Shown here piece after piece: positions 1 through 12,605 of a stretch of 64,000 nt of DNA. The DNA lies in assembly GCF_018446385.1 (NCBI RefSeq), contig NC_056000.1:30644011-30708010 (forward strand), given 5' to 3'. Below the pieces are notes generated by a model. The model was not told the DNA's origin. It saw nothing but the letters and a program-made list of their open reading frames with translations, and ran no database searches. The stretch comes from Zingiber officinale (taxonomy: Eukaryota; Streptophyta; Magnoliopsida; Zingiberales; Zingiberaceae). The stretch's first letter is position 1; every line of letters starts with the position of its first letter. The translations under genes were made by a program, and so were the position numbers.

Positions 1-730
1 TAAGGCAATAGCCTTTTCGGTTTGATTTGAGTTAGCCTGCTCATGTAATTCAAATTCACTAAACAACTCATCTAATTTTATAGTAGAAATATCCCTAAGC
101 TTTTAACGTGTACCTTATAACATCTCGGTTTTCGATTGGTTTCCCGATCGAGTGAAGTCCATTCAGGATGTCCTTAGTATTGCTTGTAGCTAGGCCACGG
201 ACTCACCATCCTGTATTTTACAATTGAATAATTTATTTAAATATAGATCTTGCTTAGTTACCTTTGAGTCGTTGGTTCCCTCGTGGAGTCGAATCAACTT
301 GTCCTAAAGTTTCTTGGCATTGTTGAATGGTCTGATTTGATTGAGTTCTTCCTTCGTCAGTTTGCATTGTAGGGTGCTTACGGCTTGGGCGTCGACTTAA
401 GCTTTCTTCTTGATATTGGCGTCCACTGTCCACTTTTCCCATTCCAGTGGGACAAATAGTGTGAATCCCTTATTTACGACGATCCACATATCGATCTCCT
501 TGAATAGGGGAGGACAAACAATACTATATCCTCTTGATGGGCCATTTCTTTGTTTGCAAAATTGAGACAAAAATGATTCTCCAAGACTTTTTAAGGTCTT
601 AGGTAAGTAGAGCAATAAAAGCGAAGATTAATAAGATTTATAAGAGATTTGAAAAAATGATAAACAAAAGAAATAAGAATTTTTAAGATTTGAAACTCGA
701 ATGGTGGTAAAACTAATTTAGAGTGTCATC
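1..730 (-). pseudogene. Copia gag remnant (UBN2-type), minus strand
   Basis: Read on the minus strand, this stretch gives fragments of a Ty1/Copia gag polyprotein in more than one frame. The segment at 397-615 contains RGYSIVCPPLF and the WEKWTVDA stretch. Further down, KLIRLHEGTNDSKVTKQDLY follows with interrupting stops. The gag start lies next to a primer-binding-site-like sequence at 731-743, so this is the 5' internal part of the element whose 5' LTR is at 745-2330. The body of the element continues out of the window to the left. Stops and frameshifts mean it is not functional. Confidence 0.75.
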
Positions 731-743
731 GCTTTGATACCAA
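731..743 (-). other. Copia primer-binding site (initiator tRNA-Met)
   Basis: The reverse complement reads TTGGTATCAAAGC, one base from the TGGTATCAGAGC primer-binding site common in plant Copia elements. It abuts the LTR edge at 745 and fixes the element orientation as minus. Confidence 0.7.
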
Positions 744-1067
744 TTGTAGGACTGAATAAAACGATAGGGGGAGTGAATATCGCTTGTAATTTTAATTTTA
801 AAACTTTTCTTTTGAAAATCAGAACATAGCAAAAAGATTAAAACACAACACAAATGAGACAAGTTCGTTTACTTGGTCCACTACCCCGGTTCGATTGACC
901 GATCCACAATTTATCCGGCTCGATAAACTGATCCAGATATAGTTTTGGGTCGATCGAACAACAAGTTCGGTCAATTAAACCCCGTTCACGCCATCTTCTT
1001 GTTCAAGTTCATTTGCTAACTAGGTCTTTCCTATCACGCCTGATCTATTTTTGGTTGCTTGAATGCT

Positions 1068-1486
1068 GTGTAACATGGACGCTCTAATTTGTTTTTTTTT
1101 TTGTTGAAGTGTCGGACAATACAGACACGGGCACGACACGTAAATACGCGCGTCAGATGGCAAAAACTGTGTCATTGACTTTTTTAAAGTTTTACCAGTC
1201 GGATAAGGCTAGGACATGGATAGGGATACGTTTCCAGATACGTTTGAGCTCAATTGTAAAAAATTAAAGGTTGCTAGAGTTAAATTGAAAAACAATAAAT
1301 TTCTAAGGACTAAATAATAAATAAATTAATTAATGATGAAAAGTAGTGTTAGTTTTGGATGTTTAAATTTTTTTATTTGTTTAAGATGGATTTGGTGTTT
1401 TATATTTTGTTATGTTTATTTTTTGTTTGTAATGGATATTATGATTGATGTAATATAGTTTTCTATCTAGGATTTTTAATTTTTAA

Positions 1487-1534
<48 letters not shown>

Positions 1535-1650
1535 GATATTTTTATATTTTTAATAATTGCCGTATCATGTCTTATATTTTCAAAATTTTCTGTATTGTCA
1601 TATCCGTGTCGTGTCCAATACGATACCCATACCTGGATCCATGCAACATA
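1068..1650. mobile_element. 583-bp insertion in the Copia LTR with 11-bp direct repeats
   Basis: The 11-mer GCTTGAATGCT is present at both 1057-1067 and 1651-1661, exactly flanking this block. The block has weak complementary ends (a shared CATGGA core) and inner inverted motifs of the GACACGGGCACGACACG / CCGTGTCGTGTCC kind. It also holds an AT microsatellite (1488-1533). The target-site length fits a Mutator-like (MULE) insertion, but no transposase is present. Confidence 0.5.
1488..1533. repeat. AT microsatellite
   Basis: Near-uninterrupted TA dinucleotides with one G interruption, inside the 583-bp insertion. Confidence 0.9.
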
Positions 1651-2600
1651 GCTTGAATGCTTGCCGCATTAGCTTCGTGTTGTTTTCCTTTCGCCACGTT
1701 AGCTCTCCAATGCTTATCCCTTGACATATCAGCTGCCACATCATCATCTCGAACCTTATCCATGCTACATCAACATCCTGGAGCTTATCCAGGTCATGTC
1801 ACCAGACATGTCAACATTCTCAGCGAAACTGTTGTCACATCAACATAGGCTGCCAACTACCGAACACGATTTTTCGGCCGAACGTACATTTCGGTCGCCT
1901 GAACATGGTTATCCTACAAAAAAAGAGCTAGCACAATATACAATATATAATAACAATGGATGGATTGGTTCCTTAGTTGGATCAACGCCCGACTAACAAG
2001 ACTACCCTCATCCCAAGATCGAGACACGCCTTGCAACCTTCTGTTCAGAAGGTCCTCTCCTAAACTTACCTTATCTTTCTTGCGAAACATTCGGTCCAGT
2101 TGATCAACTGTTTGGGCTTCCTTTGCTTAATGTCAAATCTCCTGATCCACTAGGACTTCCTTTGACTCGATGTCCGGTCCATTAAGTCTGTCCTCCCCGA
2201 CGTCCGGTTTGACAATCCATTTGGTCTTCCTCTGCCAGGTGTTTGACCCTTTGATCTATTAAGACTTTGCTTAGTATCCAGTCTATTGACTTGCTAGGGT
2301 TTTCCTATCAAGTGACCTGTACACTTAACACCTATATCAGTTCTCAAGGGCTTAACTTTAAACTCTTTGTCAACATCAAAATTGAGGTTCGATTATTTGG
2401 TGCTATTTGCACTTAACAAAATGGATGTGTAAGATTGAGATTGTTTTTTATTTAGAATATGAGGTTGTATTAATAGTTTGATTTCATAGGATACCTTTAA
2501 TATATTACATTATTGGTGAGATCCATTGTTGTTGCAGGACATGTCTACTTCAGCTGCCCTCATTTCTAATCTCAGTTTCTCATCTGGTTTTTCTAAATAG

Positions 2601-5600
2601 GTTGCTTTGGTAATAGAATCTAAGGATAAAGAATCAACTTCTATGTATAAACAAACTCTGGAGTTACTGACTCAAGCTTTGGAGGTGTGGCCAAATGCGA
2701 ATGTTAAGTTCAACTATCTAGAAAAGTTGCTTGGACAACTTCCACCTCCGCAGGCTCCTCAATCCAAAGATCCAGCAACAGCTCTTGCACAGGGGCTTGA
2801 TGTCATGAACAAGGTCTTGGAGAAGCAGCCACGTATATTCATCCGCAACAACATAAATCATATCTCACAGGTATCTCATTACATATATTTAATTAAATGA
2901 AATTTGTTAGAAGCGCTAAACTTTTTCAATTTCTGTCTTACAGATATTGGAGCCTTGCTTCAACAGTAAAACATTGGATGTTGGAAAATCTCTTTGTACC
3001 TTGCTCAAAATGGTATTTACTACCTTTTCACTTGAAGCGTCTGGTACACCACAGGAGGTTAAGTTACTATATCAAAGGGCTGGAGAGCTTGTACAGAAAC
3101 ATCTAGCAGCAGTCACAGCTCCTCAAATATCTCTGGAGACTAGCAATGCTAACTCAATGATTACTTTTGCTCTCCTTGTTGTTAAGACTTTGACTGAAGT
3201 TCAGAAGAACTTTATTGATCCATTCATTCCTATGCTGCTTCGTGTACTTCAGCGTTTAGCACGAGATATGGGAAGCTCTTCTGGTTCACATATCAGACAA
3301 GTACGTAATTGCGTAAAAATAAAGAATTAATTGACTATGTTTTTATGGCATTCCATGTTCTTCATTTTTCAATTTCCTGACTCATAGATGTAACATCTGA
3401 AGGGTCATTGTGCTGCTGTTTAGCTTATGTAGATATTGCAATAGAAAGCAAAGAGGTTTAGGCTATCAAATGATGTTAGATTGGGCTCATTACTTGATGA
3501 GAATTGCTACATTCCTAGAGCATGTGATGATCCCTTAGATCAAGCATGAATTGATTAGAGTTGATCATACTGATGCTGATCAAAAGAACAATGTGGCTTA
3601 TATTGCAGGGACAACGGGCAGAGGTTGATCCATTAATCAATGCACGTTCAGCAGTCGACTCATCTTCTGCCATTTCAAACATAAAATGTCTCTTGAACCT
3701 TGTAACTGAAAGAGTCATGCAGTCACATGAGTGTAAAAGGTTAATATGTCAAATTCTGCAAGCTCTGCTTTCTGAGAAGGCTACAGATTGCAGTGTGCTT
3801 TTGTGTGTCCTTGACACGGTGAAGGTGTGGATTGAAGATGATTACAAATATTCCTCTTCTAGTGCATCAAGTTCAGCTCTAACTCAAAAGGAGATAGTTT
3901 TCTATATGCAAAAGCTATCATTAGTTGAATGGAAAAAATTTCCTGCAGCTTCACAAGAAGAATGGCATGGAAAATATTTACAACTTCTCTATGAACTTTG
4001 TGCAGACTCGAAAAAGTATTAACTTAGAATTTATTCTCTTGTCCATATATCTTATGCCTTTATTGTTGCCTAATCTTTTTGATTCATAGCAGGTATCCTT
4101 TGCTCCTTTGCCAGGAAGTGTTCCAGAAGGTTGAAAGGCAGTTTATGTTGGGTCTAAGAGCCAAAGATCCAGTAGTTAGACAAAGATTTTTCATGCTGTA
4201 TCATGAATCACTTCCTAAATCTCTATTTAGCAGATTGCATTTTATCATCCAAAATCAGGACTGGGAAGCTGCAAGTGATGTTTTTTGGCTAAAGCAGGCC
4301 CTTGACCTTCTGTTGGCGATCTTAGTAGAGAAAGAGCCCATCATGCTAGCACCAAATTCAGCACGTGTGCCACCAGTAATGGCATCAGGAAGTTTTCCTG
4401 AGATGTATAACGTCCAGCACACATCTGATTCGTCAGATTGTACAGATGGAGGTTCCCTTACTTTTGACTCTCTTGTGTCTAGACATGCACATTTTTTGTC
4501 TGAAATGTGTAGACTTCAGGTTTGTTTTCCCTATATGGAACTTCACATTTTTGCAACTTTGCTTGCTATGTTCTTACCTTCAACTTTGTAAATCTATGGA
4601 TCCTTATTCTATATTTATTCCATCCATAACTTTCTTTGTTTAGGTGGCTGATCTTGTCACCCCCCTGAGAGAACTGTCTTATGCGGATGCTAATGTTGCA
4701 TATCACATGTGGGTTTTAATATTCCCCATTGTCTGGGTGACTTTACAGAAAGATGAACAAGTTGCACTTGCCAAACCAATGATAACTCTGTTGTCAAAGG
4801 ATTACCACAAAAAGCAGCAAGGTAGTAGACCTAATGTTGTGCAAGCCCTACTTGAAGGGCTTCATCTGAGCCACCCACAACCGAGGATGCCGAGTGAGCT
4901 TATCAAATATATTGGAAAAACTTATAATGCTTGGCATATTTCATTAGCTTTATTAGAGAGTCATGTCATGCTGTTCATGAATGAGGCTAAATGTTCTGAA
5001 TCACTGGCAGAACTATATCGACTTCTTAATGAAGAAGATATGAGGTGTGGATTGTGGAAAAGAAGATCAATTACTTCTGAAACAAGACTTGGATTATCAC
5101 TGGTTCAACATGGTTATTGGCAGCGGGCACAAAATCTTTTTCACCAGGCAATGATCAAAGCAACACAAGGTACATACAACAACATTGTTCCTAAGGCAGA
5201 GATGTGTCTTTGGGAAGAGCAATGGCTTTCCTGTGCTAGTCAGTTAAGTCAATGGGATGCCTTGGCTGATTTTGGCAAGAGTATAGAAAATTATGAAATT
5301 CTTCTTGATTGCCTGTGGAAGGTTCCTGACTGGACTTATTTGAAAGAGAGTGTGATTTCTAAGGCTCAAGTAGAGGAGACCCCTAAGTATCGTCTAGTTC
5401 AAGCCTTTTTTTCTCTTCATGACATGAATGCTAGTGGTGCCAGTGAAGCTGAAAACATCGTGGCCAAAGGAGTTGACCTTGCATTGGAGCAATGGTGGCA
5501 GTTGCCTGAATTTTCTGTTCAGTCTCGAACACCTCTGTTGCAGCAGTTTCAGCAATTAGTAGAGGTTCAAGAATCTGCAAGAATACTTTTGGACATTGCA

Positions 5601-8600
5601 AATGGGAATAAACAACCCTCGGGAAGTTCAGGTGGCAATATGAGCAATATATACGGTGAGCTCAAAGATATCCTTGAGACTTGGAGACTGCGCACGCCTA
5701 ATGAATGGGATAACATGTCTGTTTGGTATGAACTACTGCAATGGAGAAATGAGATGTATAATGTTGTGATAGAAGCATTCAAAGACTATTCTCAGACCAA
5801 TCCACAACTTCATCATCTTGGTTATCGTGATAAGGCTTGGAATGTTAATAAACTTGCTCATGTAGCTCGTAAGCAAGGGCTCTATGATGTATGTGTAAAA
5901 ATCTTGGACAAGATGTACGGTCTTTCTACAATGGAAGTGCAGGTAATTTTTGCTAATGGATGTTATGATATTCCATACTTATCTCTTTTAGTGTCAAACT
6001 CTCTTTGTTTAATTTTTTAGGAAGCATTTGTCAAGATAAGAGAGCAAGCAAAGGCTTACTTGGAAACAAGAGGAGAATTAATCAATGGTCTTAATTTGAT
6101 CAATAATACTAATCTTGAATATTTTCCTGTAAAACACAAAGCAGAAATATTTCGCATCAAAGGTGATTTCTTATTAAAAATGAATGACTCTGAGAATGCT
6201 AATCTTGCATATTCCAATGCCATAAGTCTATTTAAGCATTTGCCAAAAGGATGGATAAGTTGGGGAAACTACTGTGACATGGTATGTCAAGTTTGTGCTT
6301 TGATCTATGCATAGATATTGTGAGAAGTGTTACAGTCTTTCCTCTTTCAGGTTTACAAGGAGACACGTGATGAGTTGTGGTTAGAGTACGCTGTGAGCTG
6401 CTTCTTTCAAGGCATAAAATATGGTGTTTCCAATTCGAGCAGCCATCTGGCACGTGTTCTATACCTTCTTAGTTTTGATACACCAAATGAATCTGTCGGG
6501 AAGGTATTGGATAAGTATTTGGATCAGTTACCACATTGGGTTTGGCTTTCTTGGATACCACAACTTTTGCTTTCTTTACAAAGAAATGAAGCTCCTCATT
6601 GCAAGCTAGTTCTTATGAAAGTCGCTCAAGTTTTTCCTCAGGTCAATCTCAAATAGACTGTACATTTTTGAAATTATTGATATTTTTCATTGATAAGATA
6701 CCTTTATTGAAATTTTGTTTTGAAATCTTTCTCAGGCCTTGTATTACTGGTTACGTACCTATCTAATGGAACGTCGTGATGTTGCTAATAAATCTGATTA
6801 TGGAAGGCTACAATTAGCTCAGCAGCGAATGCAACAAGTTGCAATGGCAAATAATGCTGGTTCACAAAGCTTGGTTGATGGTAATCAACGAGGGACCTCT
6901 CATCTCAGTGTTGCATCAGAAATTCAGACACATCAAGGTTCTCTTGTTGCTAGTGTTGGCTCACATGATGGTGTAAATTCTCAAGGACAAGAATCTGAAA
7001 GATCTGGAACTATGGAAGGTAATGCCAATAGTGTGCAGGACCAAACTCCACAAAATCCAATTTCTGCTGAAGGTGCTCATATTCCTTTAAGACGCAATGG
7101 CGGACTTGGTTGGGTGGCTTCTGTCGCAAGTGCTTTTGATGCAGCAAAAGATATAATGGAGACTCTTAGAAACAAACATCAAAACTTGGCCAGTGAATTA
7201 GAGGTGAGGTTTAACTCTAGGATCGTTCTCAAAGACCTTTGTTTTTCTTCCACTTTTTATCTACCAAAGTACATCACATCCTCACATGCTATGAGGTCAA
7301 AGGGTGTAAACTAGAATGACTTGGTGACAGTTGGAATCTTTTCTAGCTTTGCATGTAATTTTTATCCATTTTGCATGTTGTAGGATTATATTTGAATCAT
7401 AATTTGAAGGATGACGCCCTATTTGATTCTATAAATTTTGTACATTATAGTTTAAGGAATTTGAAAAAGGAAATACAAAAACTCATTAGAAATCAAATAT
7501 ATCCTATTAAATAAATGCAGGCAATTGAAAATTGTGTCCATTTTATCAAAAAATGAAACCCAGTGCATCATAAACACCACAAAAAGAAAAGAATCTTCTA
7601 CTATAGAGAAATCGAGAGGTTGAGATGTGGCATAGAAGAGTTATTGTATTTCTTTTTTTCAGCATTTTCACCATCATAATCATCTCCCTCCAATCCTCTT
7701 TGTTCTCAAGTGTTGTTTTTTCTTTTTCATTTTTCTCTTTTATTAAGGAAATAACAACAATCAAACCTTATTCCATTAAGAGAGGTCGACTATATGGATC
7801 ATGCTATCTAAACTTAAATTTCATATATTCTATCTTTATTCTACTAAGTCTTAACACCTTCAACTTCAAATATCTCCCACCATGTTTCGAGCTTAACATT
7901 TTGGATACGTTTGGTTATAATGTAATAAACTTTGTAATGCAATGTAATATAATCTTGATTACATTAATACATTTGGTAATGTAATGTATGCAATCTTTGA
8001 TTACAAGGATTCTTTTGTTTAGTGTCCATTATTTTTTATAAGGAATGCAATTCATATTATTATAAAATGATAAAAATATCTTGTGACTTTTGCCGGAGGC
8101 GACGACCGGCGGCGATGGTCGCCCACCTCTACCGGATGCAGCGGCAGTGGTCGGCAACCTCATAATGATCAGTTGATGCCGAAAATGAACTAGGAGTATA
8201 TTTGACATTTAAATTTTACTTAAACATTGACCTCGTACATGGTGTTGGACTTGTAATCCAGATTACAAAATTTTATTACCTTTTGTAATCTAGATTACAT
8301 TATATTAAAGCTTTAAAATTGTATCAAATAAAATAATTAATATTGTAATATAATCTTGATTACATTACGAGGTGGATTACCTCCTACCAAACGTAGTCTT
8401 CCTCTTTTAAGAGTCTCATCGGCTAAAACAATATCATTGTAAACAACATGCATCATGATAACTTATTTTGGATGTGTCTAGTGAAATCATTCATAATTAG
8501 TATAAAAAGATATAAACTTAGAGCCGATTTTTGATCTAACCATTTTTTTTATAGGAAATGGTTCAGTTAATCTACTTGGAATCCTCATCTTGTCATTTAC

Positions 8601-11600
8601 ATCATCATCATCATCATACATATCCTTACTTATCTCAATATGCGCTGCTATCACCTTTCTTTTGTAAATTGTTCACATTATTTCCCTTGGAATTATGTTA
8701 GAATTTTTTCTAGGTTAATAAATACCATATGTAAGTCTTATTTTTTTTAATACTTTCAATTAGTTGTCTAAGAAGATGTATAGCTTATATTGTTGACATT
8801 TCAGACATGAATTCAAATTAATTTTCGATCACTTTGATCTCCTTAATCTTTTTATCTCACTTTTATTTTCAAAGTTTCATAATATGACTCATTAACTTGA
8901 TACCCTTATAATTTTCACAATTTTATACGTCTTTTTTCTTATATGGGGGATTAAAATACTTATCCTCTGTTGATAATGTATCTTCTTCATTTTCAATATT
9001 TAGTTGAATAACTTCGTAAGCTATTCAATACATTAGTTCCCTAGGCTCTTCCATATTTCTATTGGAATATCATCCCATTTAACGCCCATTGTACTTTTGA
9101 AATTTGAATTCTCTAATAAAAATTTAAATTTCTAAATCGCTTTGACATTTCCTAAGATAAGTTAGTCACCTAACTCTTCATTAAAAAGGTAATAAAAATA
9201 CCTCTTCTCTTGCTCCTTTATTTCCTCATCCTTCATTAGTATCTTATTAGATTCATCTTTAATGTATCTTATTTGGGTAAGAATAAGATCCCTTGTTTTC
9301 TCCTCGTTCGCTTTAGCTATTCTATAAATACCCATTTTCCCTTGGCCTTCTAGGCTACTGCATACTTTTAGAGATTTCTTCGTTTTTACAAGTAACTTAT
9401 AGGTTGGTGCTTTCTCTTTCAATTTCTTATTGTACTTTCTTATTCCACTATCAAAATATTTTATTTCTCTCTTGATTATTGTTGCTGTTGCTATTGTATT
9501 ATGCTCACATGCTTGTTATGCGATCAATTTAAGTAGCAACTGCCTTGGTATGATCATGGTTGTTAACAGATACTTATTGTCTTTAGAATTGCACAATTTT
9601 TGCTGTAAACTTTTGGAACATTTGCAACTAGTGTACTTATTCCATTATAACAAGCAACAAGTTTTTTTGGGGATTATTATACACTTCAAGATAAATGTTT
9701 TGAAATGATGAGAGGTGTGCCTATTACAGTTTTGAGATGGTTTTATGGGTCTGTGTTACTATGTTAACTAGGTTGGACAATTTGTTTTGGAGTATTCTGA
9801 TTATGACATTTCTATTTGTTCAGGTTTTACTATCTGAAATTGGTTCAAGATTTGTGCCGCTTCCTGAAGAACGGTTACTAGCAGTTGTTAATGCATTGCT
9901 TCATCGTTGTTACAAGTATCCTACAGCAACAACTGGTGAGGTGCCGCAGTCTTTGAAAAAGGAGCTTTCTGGTGTATGCAGAGCCTGTTTTTCAGCAGAC
10001 GCTGTGAACAAGCATGTTGAATTTGTAAGAGAGTATAAACTAGAATTTGAGCGAGATCTTGATCCAGAGAGAGCGGCAACCTTTCCTGCTACTCTCTCTG
10101 AATTAACAGAACGTTTGAAGCATTGGAAGAATATTCTTCAGCTTAATGTTGAAGACAGGTTTCCTGCTATCTTGAAACTTGAAGAAGAAAGTAAAGTATT
10201 GCATGATTACCATGTTGTCGATGTAGAAATGCCAGGACAGTATTTCACTGACCAGGTCCGTGTAAATTTGTTAAGATCACAATTGAATTTTTTTCTTTTG
10301 ATTGATTGTTAACTCTGTTAGCGTTGTATATTTAATTATTGTTCTGTTACAGGAAGTTGCACCTGATCATACAGTTAAGTTAGACAGGGTTGGGGCAGAT
10401 ATTCCAATTGTGCGGAGGCATGGAAGCAGCTGCCGCCGCTTGACACTAATAGGATCTGATGGTTCCCAGCGCCATTTCATTGTTCAGACATCATTGACTC
10501 CAAATGCTAAGAGTGATGAGCGTATGGTTCAGATATTTCGTGTACTTAACAGGATGTTTGATAAGCACAAGGAATCAAGGCGCCGTCATCTAACTATTCA
10601 TACACCAATAATAATACCTGTTTGGTCACAGGTGAAACAGCACTTTCTGCATTTCATTTTGTTTATTTGCATGAACAATTACTCTTATGCACATGTTCGA
10701 TCAGTTCACATGTTTTGCAAAATTTTCTTGCTTCATCTTGCATGCAAACAAGTTGTTGATATATGTACCAGAACTGATTGTTGCTTTTCAGGTACGAATG
10801 GTGGAAGATGACTTGATGTATAGTACATTTCTTGAGGTCTATGAGATTAATTGTGCACGCCATAATAGGGAGGCTGATATCCCCATTACTTTATTTAAGG
10901 AACATCTTAACCAAGCCATTTCGGGGCATGTCACACCTGAAGCAGTTTTAGAGTTGCGCTTACAGGCATATAATGAAATTACAAAAAATGTGGTGAATGA
11001 TAACATATTTTCTCAATACATGTACAAGACTCTCCCAAGTGGCAATCATTTTTGGACATTCAAGAAACAATTTGCTGTCCAACTGGCACTCTCTTGCTTT
11101 ATATCGTACATGTTACAGATTGGTGGCAGGTCTCCCAATAAGATTCTATTTGCTAAAAATACTGGCAAGATATTTCAAACGGATTTTCATCCTGGTAAGA
11201 TCTTTTTGTCATCTTGACTTAATATAAATGATTCACCTTCATTTTAAGTTTAAACTGATCTCCTTTCCTCTTCATGACATGGAAGCTTATGATGCGAATG
11301 GAATGATTGAGTTCAATGAGCCAGTACCCTTCAGATTGACAAGAAATATGCAAACATTCTTCTCTCAGTTTGGGGTGGAGGGTCTCATTGTATCTGCAAT
11401 TTGTGCTGCTGCTCAGTCAATAATCTCGCCAAAGGTAGCTCTCGTTTCTTCATCCCAATGCTTTGAGTACTTATACTGTGGTAAATATGTGATGGAATTC
11501 GCTTACTTCACCTCAACTCTATGATATGTTAATTTTCGATGTGCAGCAAAGCCATCATATATGGCATCATCTTGCTATGTTTTTTAGAGATGAGCTTCTT

Positions 11601-11967
11601 TCTTGGTCATGGAGAAGGCCCTTAGGAACTCCACCTGCCACAGTTGCTGCAGGAGGGGTCAACCAGCTGGACTTCGAGCAGAAAGTGGCGACCAATGTTG
11701 AGAATGTCGTTTCACGTATTAAATCAATAGCGCCACAATGTTTTCCCGAAGAGGTATAACTTTTAAGCCTGTCATTCGATTCTTATGATTGAATTGTTCT
11801 TTAGCGTTTGACATTATGGCATTATTTGACGGTGCACTCTTGTTTAGGATGACAATACTACTGACCTGCCACAGTCTGTCCAAAGAGGTGCGACCGATCT
11901 AGTAGAAGCAGCCTTGGAACCGAGGAATCTTTGCATGATGGATCCAACATGGCACCCATGGTTCTAA
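2601..11967 (+). CDS. TRA1: Tra1/TRRAP-like PIKK pseudokinase, C-terminal 1,789 residues (5' partial)
   Basis: Fourteen GT-AG exons join in frame: 2601-2870, 2944-3300, 3609-4015, 4093-4519, 4644-5942, 6021-6281, 6351-6641, 6736-7203, 9824-10255, 10353-10631, 10792-11194, 11286-11434, 11547-11753, 11848-11967. The sum is 5,370 nt, or 1,789 residues plus TAA. The family scaffolds the SAGA and NuA4 histone acetyltransferase complexes and contacts activators in the nucleus. FAT-type helical repeats cover roughly residues 490-1260. The PI3K-like region is about 1405-1700, and the FATC tail ends WHPWF. Where active PIKKs carry the catalytic-loop and DFG residues, this protein has GGRSPNKI and TDFHP, as expected for an inactive kinase fold. 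Exon 8 encodes a Ser/Gln/Asn-rich loop. Plant Tra1 proteins are about 3,800 residues, so the N-terminal half lies left of the window, beyond the Copia element. The exon 12 acceptor (AAG) is weak but keeps frame. Confidence 0.93.
7750..9425 (-). pseudogene. Decayed RTE-type LINE reverse transcriptase remnant
   Basis: The minus strand carries, in order, pieces typical of plant RTE-clade LINEs. There is the pre-RT region (9162-9422, with KTRDLILTQIRYIKDESN), then an RT block NYKGIKLMSHIMKL near 8895-8940. A degenerate second RT block ending in LADETL comes next (around 8400-8440). Beyond a MITE the reading resumes as NVKLETWWEIFE (about 7860-7900). A TTG-rich 3' end lies near 7755-7775. Multiple stops and frameshifts make it inactive. 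It is antisense to Tra1, inside intron 8. Confidence 0.7.
7903..8398. mobile_element. MITE-like element (CTACGTTTGGT termini) inside the LINE
   Basis: The ends are inverted: GGATACGTTTGGT on the left and ACCAAACGTAGTC on the right. Internal TGTAATCTAGATTACA-like palindromic stretches recur toward both ends, and there is a GC-rich patch near 8090-8165. It separates two parts of the LINE RT that are contiguous in the family, so it inserted after the LINE. No clear target duplication was identified. Confidence 0.6.
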
Positions 11968-12595
11968 CTTCTCTCTCTGATATTTCTAATTTACGACATC
12001 AGTAGGCGAGCCAAATTTTTAGGTTATGGCCAACATGAGATTATTTTGTAAATATTTAGATTTTTTTTTCATCTGTATATAATTTATTCAGAAGTATCGT
12101 TCGATAATTTTCTTTTTTCCCTCTAGTTTATCTGTCGACTTTACAACTTTTATCTATAAACAATTGACATAAGTCTATTTTGAGAGTTGGTTCAATTGGT
12201 ACGTGCATCCCATGAACTCTCTTACTGGTGTGAGACAGTCACGAGAGGTCATGTTTTTTATTATCCAGCATTTAAAATAAAATGCCAACTGAATCTATTA
12301 AAATAGTGCTTATATTTGGGAGGTGACTTACTGGTGTTTGAGGAAAATTTTATTTATATTTGTTTAATATATAAAAAGTTAATTAAATAAAAAATTGAAT
12401 AATTTATTAAATTAAATAAATAAATCCTAAATCCTATTTATAAATAAATCATGTTAATTAATAATTTTTTTATTAAATTTATAAAGATAAATACATTTTT
12501 AAAATAAATAAATATTTTTTTATTAAATTCATTAATTAGTAAAATAAATTTTAAATATAAAAAAAATCAAATAAGTTTAAATTTAGAGATCAACG
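11968..12595. other. Tra1 3' flank and AT-rich spacer
   Basis: The Tra1 3' UTR is followed by very AT-rich DNA (12330-12590, many AAATAAAT runs). 12186-12260 vaguely resembles a truncated SINE, but the promoter boxes are not convincing. No gene seen. Confidence 0.5.
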
Positions 12596-12605
12596 AGAAG
12601 GCACA

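Larger units (their letters stand above)
745..2330 (-). repeat. Long LTR of a minus-strand Copia element
   Basis: On the minus strand the LTR starts TGTTAAGTGTACAGG (plus-strand end at 2330) and ends CCTACA at 745, directly followed by the primer-binding site. This is about 1.59 kb, of which 583 bp is a secondary insertion (1068-1650). The element lies immediately upstream of the first visible Tra1 exon, so it probably sits inside a Tra1 intron. Its other LTR and target-site duplication are outside the window, so the exact left boundary cannot be confirmed. Confidence 0.65.
7204..9823 (+). other. Tra1 intron 8, expanded by transposon debris
   Basis: The donor GTGAGG follows GAG at 7201-7203 and the acceptor CAG is at 9821-9823. 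Most other introns visible in the gene are 70-310 bp; this one is 2.6 kb. The excess is an RTE LINE remnant and a MITE-like element, described separately. Confidence 0.85.

Noticed and set aside
7625-7984. 119-codon plus-strand frame in Tra1 intron 8
   Set aside because: Falls across the 3' end of the minus-strand LINE and the MITE edge; composition is low-complexity.
12186-12260. Possible truncated SINE after Tra1
   Set aside because: A-box-like start but no credible B-box and no tail or flanking duplication.
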